Shown piece by piece: positions 10,699 through 21,700 of a stretch of 64,000 bases of DNA; the first letter of the stretch is position 1, and each line of letters starts with the position of its first letter. Below the pieces are notes generated by a model, which made no database searches, was not told where the DNA came from, and worked only from the letters and a program-made list of their open reading frames with translations. Source of the stretch: Leptasterias polaris (lineage: Eukaryota > Echinodermata > Asteroidea > Forcipulatida > Asteriidae). The DNA lies in contig JAZGTN010000068.1 in NCBI GenBank assembly GCA_037783415.1, positions 1,426,001 through 1,490,000 of the forward strand. The letters run 5' to 3'. Both the position numbers and the translations under genes were made by a program.

Positions 10699-13185
10699 GT
10701 GGTGAGTTGTGCCTGCCAGACAACTCAAAAAAAATTCATTCCTGCTGTTAAAATTAACGATATAGTTGTTCCTGAAGAACTGGAATGTATTTGGGTGAGA
10801 CTTCGTCCTCCAAGATTACCAAGAACTATTTCAGCCATAGCAGTGTGTGCAGTTTACATTACAACAGACTCTCCTCATCAACGGACACTTGAAAATCATA
10901 TTATGGCCAGTCTTGATTTGTTACGTACAAAATACCCAGATATTGGTGTAGTTATTTTAGGAGATTTTAATCGCATGAATATTAATACAATTATTGCAGG
11001 CAATGACTTAACTCAGATAGTGGATTTTCACACTAGAGCCGATGCCGTGCTTGATTTTATTCTCACTAGTCACAATTTGAAGTCTGTTTTTGATAAACCA
11101 ATTCCATTGTCTCCTATTGGAAGCAGTGACCATGTTAGTATTTTATGGAAGCCTAAGTTGCACCAAAAAAGACAGAATACATTTAAGGTTAAAAGAGTTC
11201 GCCCATTGCTCAACTCTGGTATTTGTGCTTTTGGACGTTGGATTCAAAGTCAGAACTGGAATGAAATTCTCAATTGTGCGAATACTCAGGGCAAGGTTGA
11301 CATTTTTTACAATTTGCTTGATTCTGCCATGGTTTCCTTTTTTCCCTTTAAAAGCTACAAGAACCATGTTAATGACAAGCCTTGGCTTACACCTCACATT
11401 AAAAAACTTGTTTTTGACCGTCAAGTGGCTTTTAACACTAACAACATGGTTCTTTGGCGCAAATATAGAAATCTGATTAAAAGAGAAATGGAATTGGCTA
11501 AGATTTCTTATTATGCTAACCGTATTCGTAATCTACAGAACACTGATCCTCGTCAGTGGCACCAACAGGTTAAAAAGGTCACTAATAATAGTAAAAGAGG
11601 TCTTGACATAGACATCCCTGGTATTGATGGAAGTGATCATAAGGCCAAAGCTACTGCGATCAATGCCAAGCTTGTTGACGTTTCTGCTAACCTTAACCCT
11701 TTAGATACGTCTAAATTGCCTGCGTTCTTGCCAGCGGTAGACTCTATCCCTCATCTTTACCCTTGGGTTGTCTATGCCAAACTTAAAAAAATTAAAACTA
11801 GCAAGGCGTCAGGACCTGATGAATTCCCTCCGAAACTCGTTAAGGAGTTTGCATACGAACTTAGTATGCCGCTCACAGATATTTTAAATAGTTCTTTCAT
11901 GGAGGGTGTTGTTCCGGTGCAATGGAAAGATGCTATTGTTGTCCCTATTCCCAAACAATTTCCGCCTAGTCTTGACAAACTTAGACCTGTTTCACTTACT
12001 TCAGTCTTTGCTAAGATTGCAGAAGGATTTGTTACTGACTGGATTATTGATGATATTTACTCTGAAATTGACCTGCAGCAGTTTGGTAATGTTAGGGGGG
12101 TTTCTACCAACCATTACCTTATTAATTTAATTCATTATCTTTTTCAGGGTGCAGAGGGTGGTCGCAATGTGGGAACAGTGGTACTTACGGACTTTTCAAA
12201 GGCATTTGATCTGGTGGACCACACCTTATTGATTGATAAGATCATCTCCATTGGGGTCCGTGAGTCTATTGTTCCCTGGATTTGTGACTTCCTTCGTAAT
12301 AGACGTCAATGTGTTCGCTATAATGACGTTCTTTCAGATTATGTTGGTATTCATGGGGGAATTCCCCAAGGTACAAAGTTCGGCCCGATTGGTTTTCAAA
12401 TACTCATTAACGATGCAGCACAAAACTCACAATCAAAGTATTGGAAATACGTTGATGACTTGACATTTGCTGAGAACTGTAAGACTGGTAGTCGTGGCCA
12501 CATGCAAGACGATTTAGATAATTTTAAGGAGTGGTCTGATGCAAATCACTTGCAGCTAAATCCCTCCAAATGCCAGGCCATCCAGGTGTGTTTCGGTAAA
12601 TCCCATCAAAATCCCGGTAATTTAACAATTGGTGATGAACCTGTTTCTTTTGTTACAGAGGCCAACATTCTGGGCCTTTGTGTTCAGAATAACCTTAGAT
12701 GGGACAAGCAGATTAACCATATGTTAGCTAAAGCCAACAGGAAACCTTTCATGCTGCGGTCACTTAAACGTTTTGGATTTAGTTTGGATGAATTAAGAAT
12801 TGTTTTTAATGGATATGTACGCCCAGTTTTAGAATATGGTGATGTCATCTGGCACTCGGGTGTTACTGTTAAGCATACTCATACCATTAAGTCTATCCAA
12901 AAACGTGCCTGTAAAATTATGTTGGGTAATAGTTATCATTCATATGACTCTGCTCTTTCATCGCTTGGCCTTGACTCTCTGGCTGGTAGGAGAGTGGCAC
13001 ACTGCAGGCGTTTTGCTAATGAACTCGCTAACAACCCTCGCACTAAAGACCTCCTCCCCCCTACCAGGCTTGAGAGTCATGGTCGAAACCTCCGTAATAG
13101 TCATCATGTTTCAACCATCCCCACCAGATCCAGTCGTTTTAAAAATAGCCCTGTTCCTTACTTCATAGGTTTAATTAATTCTTAA
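10699..13185 (+). CDS. CR1-like non-LTR retrotransposon ORF2, 5'-truncated (endonuclease end and reverse transcriptase)
   Basis: The first codons of this frame, opened by GTG, belong to the flanking minisatellite; retrotransposon sequence begins at about 10719. It enters within the apurinic-like endonuclease: VVILGDFN, then DFILTSHN and GSSDHVSILW. Reverse transcriptase follows, with LRPVSLTSVFAKIAEGFV, VVLTDFSKAFD, GGIPQGTKFGP and the catalytic KYVDD (Tyr584-Asp587 of this frame). The C-terminal region ends in the RSFPYFI-like pattern of CR1-type elements, and there is no RNase H. The first half of the endonuclease and any ORF1 are missing, so the copy is not autonomous, although about 820 codons stay open, suggesting a fairly young insertion. 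Clade assignment to CR1 or a close relative rests on motif order. Confidence 0.85.
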   Translation: MVSCACQTTQKKFIPAVKINDIVVPEELECIWVRLRPPRLPRTISAIAVCAVYITTDSPHQRTLENHIMASLDLLRTKYPDIGVVILGDFNRMNINTIIAGNDLTQIVDFHTRADAVLDFILTSHNLKSVFDKPIPLSPIGSSDHVSILWKPKLHQKRQNTFKVKRVRPLLNSGICAFGRWIQSQNWNEILNCANTQGKVDIFYNLLDSAMVSFFPFKSYKNHVNDKPWLTPHIKKLVFDRQVAFNTNNMVLWRKYRNLIKREMELAKISYYANRIRNLQNTDPRQWHQQVKKVTNNSKRGLDIDIPGIDGSDHKAKATAINAKLVDVSANLNPLDTSKLPAFLPAVDSIPHLYPWVVYAKLKKIKTSKASGPDEFPPKLVKEFAYELSMPLTDILNSSFMEGVVPVQWKDAIVVPIPKQFPPSLDKLRPVSLTSVFAKIAEGFVTDWIIDDIYSEIDLQQFGNVRGVSTNHYLINLIHYLFQGAEGGRNVGTVVLTDFSKAFDLVDHTLLIDKIISIGVRESIVPWICDFLRNRRQCVRYNDVLSDYVGIHGGIPQGTKFGPIGFQILINDAAQNSQSKYWKYVDDLTFAENCKTGSRGHMQDDLDNFKEWSDANHLQLNPSKCQAIQVCFGKSHQNPGNLTIGDEPVSFVTEANILGLCVQNNLRWDKQINHMLAKANRKPFMLRSLKRFGFSLDELRIVFNGYVRPVLEYGDVIWHSGVTVKHTHTIKSIQKRACKIMLGNSYHSYDSALSSLGLDSLAGRRVAHCRRFANELANNPRTKDLLPPTRLESHGRNLRNSHHVSTIPTRSSRFKNSPVPYFIGLINS

Positions 13186-13506
13186 CTAATTTGTCCATTT
13201 TATTGTTAGTGGTGGTCGGAGTGTGGTTCTTATCATTTAATGTTTTATTTAAACGTTTATGCCCCTTCAAATAATCCATTTTCCTTTTACACTACAGGGA
13301 GGTGTTGTTTAGTTAATGGGGTTCTGTTTTTGTTTTATAGGCGTGGGTGCAATCTTCTTTTCTTATATCATTTATTTTTGATATTTAGGTGTACTTTTAA
13401 ACAAAATTTATGTATTTTCTATTTTTAACTAATGTAATGACTCTGCAATTTGACCTTCGGGTCACGATGAATGTCAATTTTAATAAAATTCAAATTCAAA
13501 TTCAAA
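10719..13506 (+). mobile_element. 5'-truncated CR1-like LINE inserted in the 146-bp minisatellite
   Basis: The left junction falls in gccagacaactcaaa and the right junction after a short (attcaa)n tail at about 13483-13506. The host monomer resumes at atggccccaccccc, so one monomer is split. The target duplication is short and ambiguous (caaa or aaat). The tail of three ATTCAA-like units and a UUCG hairpin upstream of it are typical of CR1/L2-type 3' ends. Confidence 0.8.
13451..13464 (+). other. 3'-terminal UUCG stem-loop of the LINE
   Basis: TGACC-TTCG-GGTCA forms a perfect five-pair stem closed by a C(UUCG)G tetraloop, about 20 bases before the microsatellite tail. In CR1/L2-type elements such hairpins near the 3' end are thought to be bound by the element's reverse transcriptase. 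The role here is inferred. Confidence 0.6.
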
Positions 13507-13920
13507 TGGCCCCACCCCCCATATTGAGCTAGATCAGCTGGCGAGTTAACCTGATTAAACCTACTGGAAAATGTTCAGCCTAGGTCCAGGTATCATGAAT
13601 GGCCACTGCCAGACATTTTTAGTGGTGGGTTGTGCCTGCCAACCACGCCCAAATGGCCCCACCCCCCATATTGAGCTAGATTAGCTGGAAAGTTAACCTG
13701 ATGAAACCTACTGGAAAATGTTCAGCCTAGGTCCAGGTATCATGAATGGCCACTGCCAGACATTTTTAGTGGTGGGTTGATGTGCCCGACAGACACGCCC
13801 AACCCCCAATATAGAGCAGATCATCTTGTGAGTTAACCTTTTGAAACTGAGAGAAAAATGTTTAACATAGGCTCAGGTTTTTGGAATGGCTACTGCCAGA
13901 CATTTTTAGTGGTGTGCTTG

Positions 13921-15181
13921 CTAGTAATAACAACGATATGATTGTTCATATATGCGAAAGTTACATTTAAAAAATGTATTTAGATAAATAATTAAAAATT
14001 AAAATATATAATTTAAATCAAACAAAATTACAACAAAATAATAACAATAAAACGTATACAAATGAAATCATATCATAAAATATTTCTTGAGTTTGACGGC
14101 AATCAGTGAATCTGAATATTGTAGTTATTTCTGTGGATTTGTAATTAATAGTAACAATAGGGTTTGAATCAATTAGCTCATTGTTTGTTACCCGTTTACC
14201 CGTCTCAGATTCATACTTTGGGGAATAAAAACTGATTTATTTCCCCCAAATAACCTCGTTACTTCGAAGTAAATGATTTTCAAAATGCTTTATTCTATCG
14301 AAAGCTGCTGTACTTCTAACCAAGTAAGTTTTTATTGCTATTAATTTGAAGAGGGGTTACCAAACGAACTTTCCCTTTAAAAGAGACAGAACAAGAAGAG
14401 AAGTTCACTCTCTCTCTCTCTCTCTCTCTTAAAATATCCAACAAGATAAATTAGAGATTGGATCTTCTAAAACAAAAAGCCATAAAAAGTCAACAGTTTG
14501 TCAAAAATCTATCTGGCTCTTGATGGAAACAATTGTTCTAGGAAGAAACTTGATCCTCATCTCCAACCCCTCCCCCCATGACCCCAAAAGATAACAATCC
14601 TATGCCATTTAAACTGCTCTTCAGAAAAATGAGACTTCGCCTTTTGATGGCAGGGAATTAGTCTAAATTTTGTCAACTTCATCCCTTTCGCATGCCCTCA
14701 TTATGAACACCCCTACTACATGTACCAATAATTACTTACAATCTAATATTGAAGATACACTGGAGGACACCGGCGCACCCAAGGGGGGGCTCGGGGGGCT
14801 TGAGCCCCCCCCCCCCCCCCCCCTAAGAGGGTCAAAAAAAAACGGGGGAGGAAGAGGGAAGGAAAAAAGATGCGAGGGAGATGTGTGTGTAGCTTTTGGT
14901 TTTTATTTCCGGTGGCAGTATTTTCTTTTCTTCCTTTGCCATTCGCATTTTTTCCCTGCCAATTTACTTTTTTTGTACGGGAGATTCGATAACGCGAGGT
15001 GCGAGGTGCGAGGTGAAAGATTTTGAACACCATTTTATGACAACTCCCTTGTAATTGTTTAAACTTGCAAATAACATATTAAGCATTTGAAACCAACGGG
15101 CTAATTTGTCCAGGATAAAATATGTCTCACGTCGTTCCGTCGTTCCGGCATTCAATGTTTTTCCTCCTTATATGGATTGCC
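13921..15181. other. spacer with microsatellite and G/C runs, no gene supported
   Basis: This is AT-rich sequence up to about 14400, then a (TC)n run at about 14407-14430 and a GC-skewed patch at 14783-14824 (a G-run, cttgag, then a long C-run). Several open frames on both strands of 14670-15155 cross this patch and share no recognisable domain. I see no exon. Confidence 0.5.
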
Positions 15182-15186
15182 TGTAG
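15182..15186. other. left 5-bp target-site duplication of the BEL/Pao element (TGTAG)
   Basis: TGTAG directly precedes the 5' LTR and is repeated at 22689-22693 directly after the 3' LTR. A 5-base duplication is usual for BEL/Pao elements. Confidence 0.9.
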
Positions 15187-15762
15187 TGTTAAGAAATTGC
15201 AGCGAAAGTGCGCCACCGCGCGGCGAGAAAAGCTGCTCTCACCTGCTCGCCATCAAGGCTAAAATCGGATGGTGAGTTTCTCTAATTTAACGTAAACTTT
15301 CTGATTAATATAATTGTGTTACGATAAAAGCTGGTCTATAATTGTTTCTTATAAATGCTAAAGATTATTAATCATTCAAATTCAGTGCATTACTGTTTCG
15401 TAATTATCGTGAATTTGCAGCCAAAACCGGTGATGATTCTTTAGGTGTCGGAAATACATCCCTTTCCATATATGCACAAACCCTATGAGAAATTTATTAC
15501 GTGGCATTGCAATTAGTATGTCAATAGCCTTTTTAGTAGTAATCTTGCATTATTGATTTCCTAATCCCTATGTCTTTGGTTTGTTTTGCAGACTAAATCC
15601 CTAAATACACAATACCGAGTGATCCAATTAGCCTGAATATTACAAACCCACACGTTACCGTTCCTGATTTCCTTACTGATTGTTTTGAACTGATTACTGT
15701 GATTAAACTGATTGAACTGAGAATTATATCAGATGAATGCTGACTCCAGTGCTTATTTTTCA
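15187..15762 (+). repeat. 5' LTR of the BEL/Pao element
   Basis: It begins tgttaagaaattgcag and ends gcttatttttca, 576 bp. It carries the start of the transcript. A possible leader intron lies inside it: a GGATG|GTGAGT donor at 15272 and a pyrimidine-rich acceptor tgtttgttttgcag ending at 15591 (320 bp). Confidence 0.93.
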
Positions 15763-15780
15763 TGGTGACCCAGACGTGAT
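15763..15780 (+). promoter_or_regulatory. primer-binding site, tRNA-Trp type
   Basis: TGGTGACCCAGACGTGAT starts at the first base after the LTR. It is complementary to the 3' end of animal tRNA-Trp (which ends ACGTCGGGGTCA plus CCA, from memory) with one mismatch at position 10. This tRNA would prime minus-strand DNA synthesis. Confidence 0.75.
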
Positions 15781-15789
15781 ACCAATAAC

Positions 15790-18700
15790 ATGGATGACCA
15801 CGTACCCCCTCCAAGCCTCGCGAGCCAGCATTCAAAAAATTCAACTAAATCAACATTAAGCCGTCATTCCAAGAAATCAACCCAATCTGTATTGAGCCAT
15901 CAAAGTAGCCTAAGTGTCAGTTTACTATCTGTGAGAGCCCGGATCCAAGTAGCTGCCAGAGAAAAGGAGCTAGCTGCCACCCGTAGGAAAGCAGAGATAG
16001 AAGAAAATGCTCGAGCCGAGAGAGAGAAAATAGAGCATGAGCTTTTGGCAGCACAAAGGACCCGTGAAGAATTTGCCCTACACCAGAAAAGGTTGTACAT
16101 TCAGCGACAAAGAGAACAAGAGGATGAAGAATTGGCATTGGAACGTGCTCGTATGGACGCTGATCAGGAGGAACAACGGATCCTGAAGAGAAAACGAGAT
16201 TTCTCCAGCCAATTAGAACTTGAGAAACAACTCACAGAGGCAGAACTGAGACTTGCTCAAGCCAGAATTGAGTCTGCCATCCTCACTGAGACTGAGAACA
16301 ATGATTTGCATTTTAATGATAGTGGTTCTTTAACAAATATTAGTATTTCTTTGAACCCTACCACCGGGGTAAATTCCAATGACTCCACAACCGTGAAGTC
16401 ACCTTCCGATAAGCCTTATGAGACGAGCATGCGCTCTGTGCCTGCGCTTTGCGTTTCCGCTGCACCTATGCGCACGCTTTCCGCCAGCATGCCTGCTGCT
16501 AGCTTTGAGCCCTCTCAAACCATAACCGTTAATTCTGCTTTTTCCACAGCACAGCCCAGTGTCACATACGCAGTTGATGACACACCCCGTCTGTGGTCTG
16601 CCACCCCACACGTAGCATCCAAAGCCACACCCAGAACCGGCCCGACGCCAATTCCTGCTGCCGTTTCCTGCTACCCTAGCAATTCAGCTCCCTTGGCATC
16701 CCCGGTGATTACTCAGACATCCCCCATTGTAGCATCCAAAGCCACACCCAGAACCAGCCCGACGCCAATTCCTGTTACCGTTTCCTGCTACCCTAGCAAT
16801 TCAGCTCCCTTGGCATCCCCGGTGATTACTCAGACACCCCCCATTGGACAACCTCCGTCTACTGCAGTTGCAGAGCACCCAGTTGTTCCATCCGTGTCAG
16901 ATTCCGGCGTAATTAATCAAATGATGCTCAGCTCCATGTTGGTGGCAACTGCAGGTGGACTGAACATGGAAGTCCCTCACTTCAGCGGAGGTGATCCGTC
17001 AGAATATCGGTGCTTCGAGACGATGGTTGATAGCTGTATTAGACCACTAGTCCACCTTAGTGAAATTCAGAAATATTTCATTCTTAAGTCCAAACTGAGT
17101 GGTCAACCAAGTAAGGATATTAAAGGCCTCGAGCATGATGCACATTCATTTACAAGGGCGATGGCTGTGCTAAAGAGGTTGTATGGGGACATTGGCATTC
17201 TCATCAGAACCAAAATTGAAGAGATTACATCATGGCCGAAACTAAGAGCTTACGACTCCGAGGGGTTCGTTGAATTTGCATCAACCGTCTCAGCGTTAGT
17301 CACTCAACTCCAGAGTGCTCCAGAGGGACAGGCAGAGTTAAGGGCCAACTCAACTGCTTGTATTCTGTATAGCAGACTTTCCCCTACCCACCAGACCACA
17401 TTCTTGAGATGTATGCAGAAAAAAGATGTGACAAATTTCTCCCTCAAAGACATCAACAAGTGGTTACAAGAAACGTCAGAAATATCTCGCAAAAAGATGC
17501 AATTGGCAGATAACAGACCAACTGAGTCTCAGACGACCAACCGAGCCAAGCGAGGAAAAGGTGCAGTCGCATTCTATTCCAAAACCAGAACGAGCAGCGT
17601 TCAGTCCAGTACTGCTCTCTCATCAAAACCAGAAAAAAGCGATGCCCCCAAACCGCGACAGCAAGACAAGAAGTTCCTCCGGAAATGCCCTTATTGCGAT
17701 GGGGAACACTGGTTGTTCTGGTGCTTTAATTTCAAGAAGCTTTCACTTCCTGAGAGGTTGGGGTGGATTAAAGAAGGTCGTCGTTGTTGGAAATGTGCCC
17801 GTAAGCACAAAGAAGGTCAGGAGTGTGATCTGCGCAAGCCGTGCAGAGAGTGCGACCAAACCCATCTGACCATCCTTCATGATCTTATTGTCCAGCCGGG
17901 GTATGGGGTCTACTATTCACAATTCGATCCCAACCTTTCCGTTTTCTATGGAGATGGCAACCCTTGGCTCCTCCGTGATGTTTGCATGAAAATCCTACCA
18001 ATCACCCTGCATAGTAAAGGCGCTAAGTTGGAAACCTACTGTTTACTGGATGATGCGTCCAATTTCACTATGATCCTCGATGAGGCTGCTGAGTCGTTGG
18101 GACTCGATGGTCAGGATACTGTGTTGCCTATTGCTACTGCTAGAGAAGAATGTACACCCTGCAAAGGCAAGATTGTCAAGCTTGATGTTTCACCGGCCGA
18201 CGAACCAAGACATCGTATTAGTATCTCTGGTGTATTTTCATCCAAAATGCTCAGACTGTCTGAACATTCCATTCCCGCACAGGCCTTGCGCCAGAGATGG
18301 GCTCATCTAAAGGATGTTCCCCTGCATGAGTGTAAAGAAGTACGACCCCTTCTACTGATAGGCAGTGATCATCCTGAGCTGGTGGTTCCATTGGAGAGCC
18401 GCTTTGGTCCCGAAGGCGCTCCAGTGGCAGTGCGAACTGAACTTGGATGGGCAGTGCAAGGCCCCACCATGAATCACCGACATCGTGGTGAACTAAACTA
18501 CATGTCGGGACCCTCACCTTCTGATGCAACTTTACATGAAGGTGTCTGTAAGTTATGGCATCATGACTTCAAAATGTATGCTGAGAGGAAGCAAGTCACC
18601 CGGTCAAAGCAAGACCACCGGGCCATAGATCTCCTTGAAACCAAGTCCACTTATGTAGAAGTGGATGGTGCCCGCAGAGTGGCAACTCCACTCCTCTGGA

Positions 18701-21700
18701 GGCGGGATGATGAAAACCTTAGGAGTCCGGTAAGCTCTGTGATGCCAACTCTCATTCGAAATGAGCAACGCCTTAAACGAGATCAGGAGCTTGCAAAGGT
18801 TCACTGTACTAAAATACAAGAACTGAAGGATGCAGGACTAGTTCGTACGGTTTCTGACCAGGAAAAAGCGAATGATGCAAGGCGTCAGTGGTATATCCCT
18901 CATCATATTGTCAAACAAAATGACAAATGTCGACTTGTGTTTAATTGTGCCTTCAAGTACTGTGGCCACTCCCTGAATGACCGACTCCTACCTGGTCCCA
19001 TACTTGGTTCATCCCTGATAGGCGTACTGTTGCGGTTTCGGCAACATCTTGTGGCTGTCTCAGGAGACATTAAGGCAATGTTTCACTGTGTCTATACCTT
19101 GGAGAGAGATCGCTGCATGCTGAGATTCGTATGGAGGGCACTTCGCACTGAAGACCAACCGGAGGAGCTTGAGTGGAACGTACTTCCATTTGGTACAACA
19201 TGTAGCCCCTGCTGCGCTTCGTTCGCTTTACAAAAGCATGCCAAAGAGAATGTTGAAGACCCTGATGTACTACGAAGCGTCACAAGTGCATTCTACGTAG
19301 ACAATTGTCTAGATGGAAAAACAAACGTGCAAGAAGCAAAGGAACTAGTGCAAAAGCTGTGCAAATCCCTTGGAGAAGGAGGATTCCCTATCGTCAAATG
19401 GGCGAGTAACAAGCCTGAGGTCGTAGCAGAACTTCCAACTACAGCTAGATCTGAAAGTACTGAGAGATGGCTCAATCTAAATTACACTTCACCAGAAGAG
19501 GCTGCCTTGGGCCCCAGATGGAATTTTGGATCTGACTCCTTTACGTACCAGTTGGAGCTCCAAGACTGGCCTGTTCTCACCAGGAGAGCTGTGCTAAGTG
19601 ACGTAATGAGATGTGCAGGGAAGGACCCCTTGGGCTTCCTGATGCCCTTTATGGTGAGAGGCAAGATGCTGCTTCAGGAGCTGTGGAAGAGACCTTGGGG
19701 ATGGGACGATCCAATTCCGGATGAGGGTGAGGCAGGCATGAGTGCTCAGCATATGAGATGGCGAGCCGAACTTGCTGATCTTCCTCGTATTGGTTTTCCC
19801 CGCTGCTACCTGCCTGAACACTTCAACCCTGATGGAGTGACATACCAACTCCACGTTTTTACAGATGCCTCGGAGAGAGCCTATGGGGCAGTTGCCTACC
19901 TCCGATCCACTGCTACCAATGGTGAAGTGTCTGTGCGCTTTGTGATGTCCCGATCCCGTCTTGCCCCAAAGCGCGTTCAGACAATGCCACGGTTAGAACT
20001 CCTTGCAGCTGTCAGCGGAGCCGAACTAGCTGAACTGATAGAGAGTGAAATGAAGATGACACTCTCGATCATCTGCTGGGGTGACAATACCACCGTCCTT
20101 ACTTGGATCAAGTCGGAGTCTTGCCGCTACAACCGTTTTGTTGGTGCACGTATCTCCGAAATTCAACGGCTAACAGATCATGCCACATGGCGGTATGTTA
20201 ATTCTGAACGAAATCCAGCAGATGACCTCACTCGTGGTCTGGAACTCAGACTACTTGTAGAGACTAGCAGATGGCATGCTCCGCCCTTCCTTTATTACGG
20301 TGAAGACAGGTGGCCCGAGTGGCCAGCCCAACACAACCCGGAAGAAGCCAAGTCTGAGTTGAAACAACAAGGCTTCAGTGCAGTCACTCAAGTGGCTAAA
20401 GACAGTTGTCCGGAGATAGATGCTACCAAATACACCACGTGGGATGAGCTTGTGGAGGCATCCGTGGCAGCCAGATACAAATCGAAAGGAGATGAGAGGC
20501 CAGAACTCCTGAGTGCTGATGACTGGCAAGAGAGTGAGAAGTTACTCTATCATCAGGCCCAGTCTGAGAGTTTCCCAGATGAACTGACTGCTCTCTCCTC
20601 CAAGCAAGATATTTTGAGAAAGAGCCGACTGGCTGACCTCTCTCCAGAGTATGACCAGGTTGACAGTCTCATCCGTGTTGGTGGGAGACTTCGTCGAGCA
20701 CACGCACTTGATGAAGAAACCAAACATCCCATAGTACTTGACCCTAAACACCCCATCGTCCAACTTCTGATCAAGGCTGCAGACACCCGCTTAGGACACT
20801 GTGGAGCAGAGACAGTCCTGGCTGACTTGCGGCGACGCTTCTGGATTTTAAGAGGTCGACAGTCTATTAGGAGTTTCCAAACTCGTTGTACAGGTTGTCT
20901 GATAAGACGAGGACGGCCGTCCATCCCAAAGATGGCTGACTTGCCTCCAGCTCGGTTACGAGTTGGAAAACCCCCTTTCTATTCAACTGGTACTGACTGC
21001 TTTGGACCCTTCACTGTCAAGATCGGTAGACGTACGGAGCAAAGATGGGGGATCATATGGAAATGTATGACTGTGAGAGCTGTCTACCTTGACATATTGG
21101 AATCAATGGACACTGACGCATTTTTGATGTCCTTCACTCGCTTCCGCTCTCGTCGTGGTACCCCGCATGAGATTCTCTGTGATAACGGGACAAACTTTAA
21201 GGGAGGAGAAACTGAGATGAAGAAAGCCTTCGCGGAGATGTCCCCCAGCTTACAGGAGAAGTTGGCAAGGCACCAGGTTCGGTTTAAGTTTAACCCTCCT
21301 GTTGCACCCCACTTTGGTGGAACCTGGGAGCGGGAGATCCGATCAGTGAAGAACGCTTTGTACGCAATCCTGGGGAAGCAGACGGTCACCCCTACTGTAC
21401 TGTATACCATGCTTGTTGAGGTTGAAGGCCTTATGAATTCGAAACCCCTGGGTTACGTGTCATCAGATGTCTCTGATCCTGATCCAATCACCCCCTTTAT
21501 GCTACTCATGGGGCGGCGAGACCATGCTCCACCACAAGTTGTCTACCCTGGGGAGGATATTCTCAGCAGAAAGCGTTGGAGACAATGCCAAGTCCTGATG
21601 CAGAGATTTTGGAAAGAGTTTGTTCAATCCTACCTACCTGCTATGCAGGCACGCCAGAAGTGGCGAGGTGAGACTACAAACCTTTCTGTTGGTGATGTCG

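Larger units (their letters stand above)
10140..13920 (+). repeat. dispersed repeat carrying a 146-bp minisatellite (plus-oriented copy, interrupted by a LINE)
   Basis: A head of about 160 bases (cagcctagctggaaagttaa onward) is followed by tandem monomers starting gagctagatcagctgg at about 10303, 10445, 10591, 13526 and 13672, a spacing of 142-147 bases. Later monomers near 13800-13920 are more diverged. A second, inverted copy with the same head and monomers lies at 24430-25030. The array is split by the LINE at about 10719-13506. Frames reading through the head are shared by both copies but hold no known domain. Confidence 0.75.
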
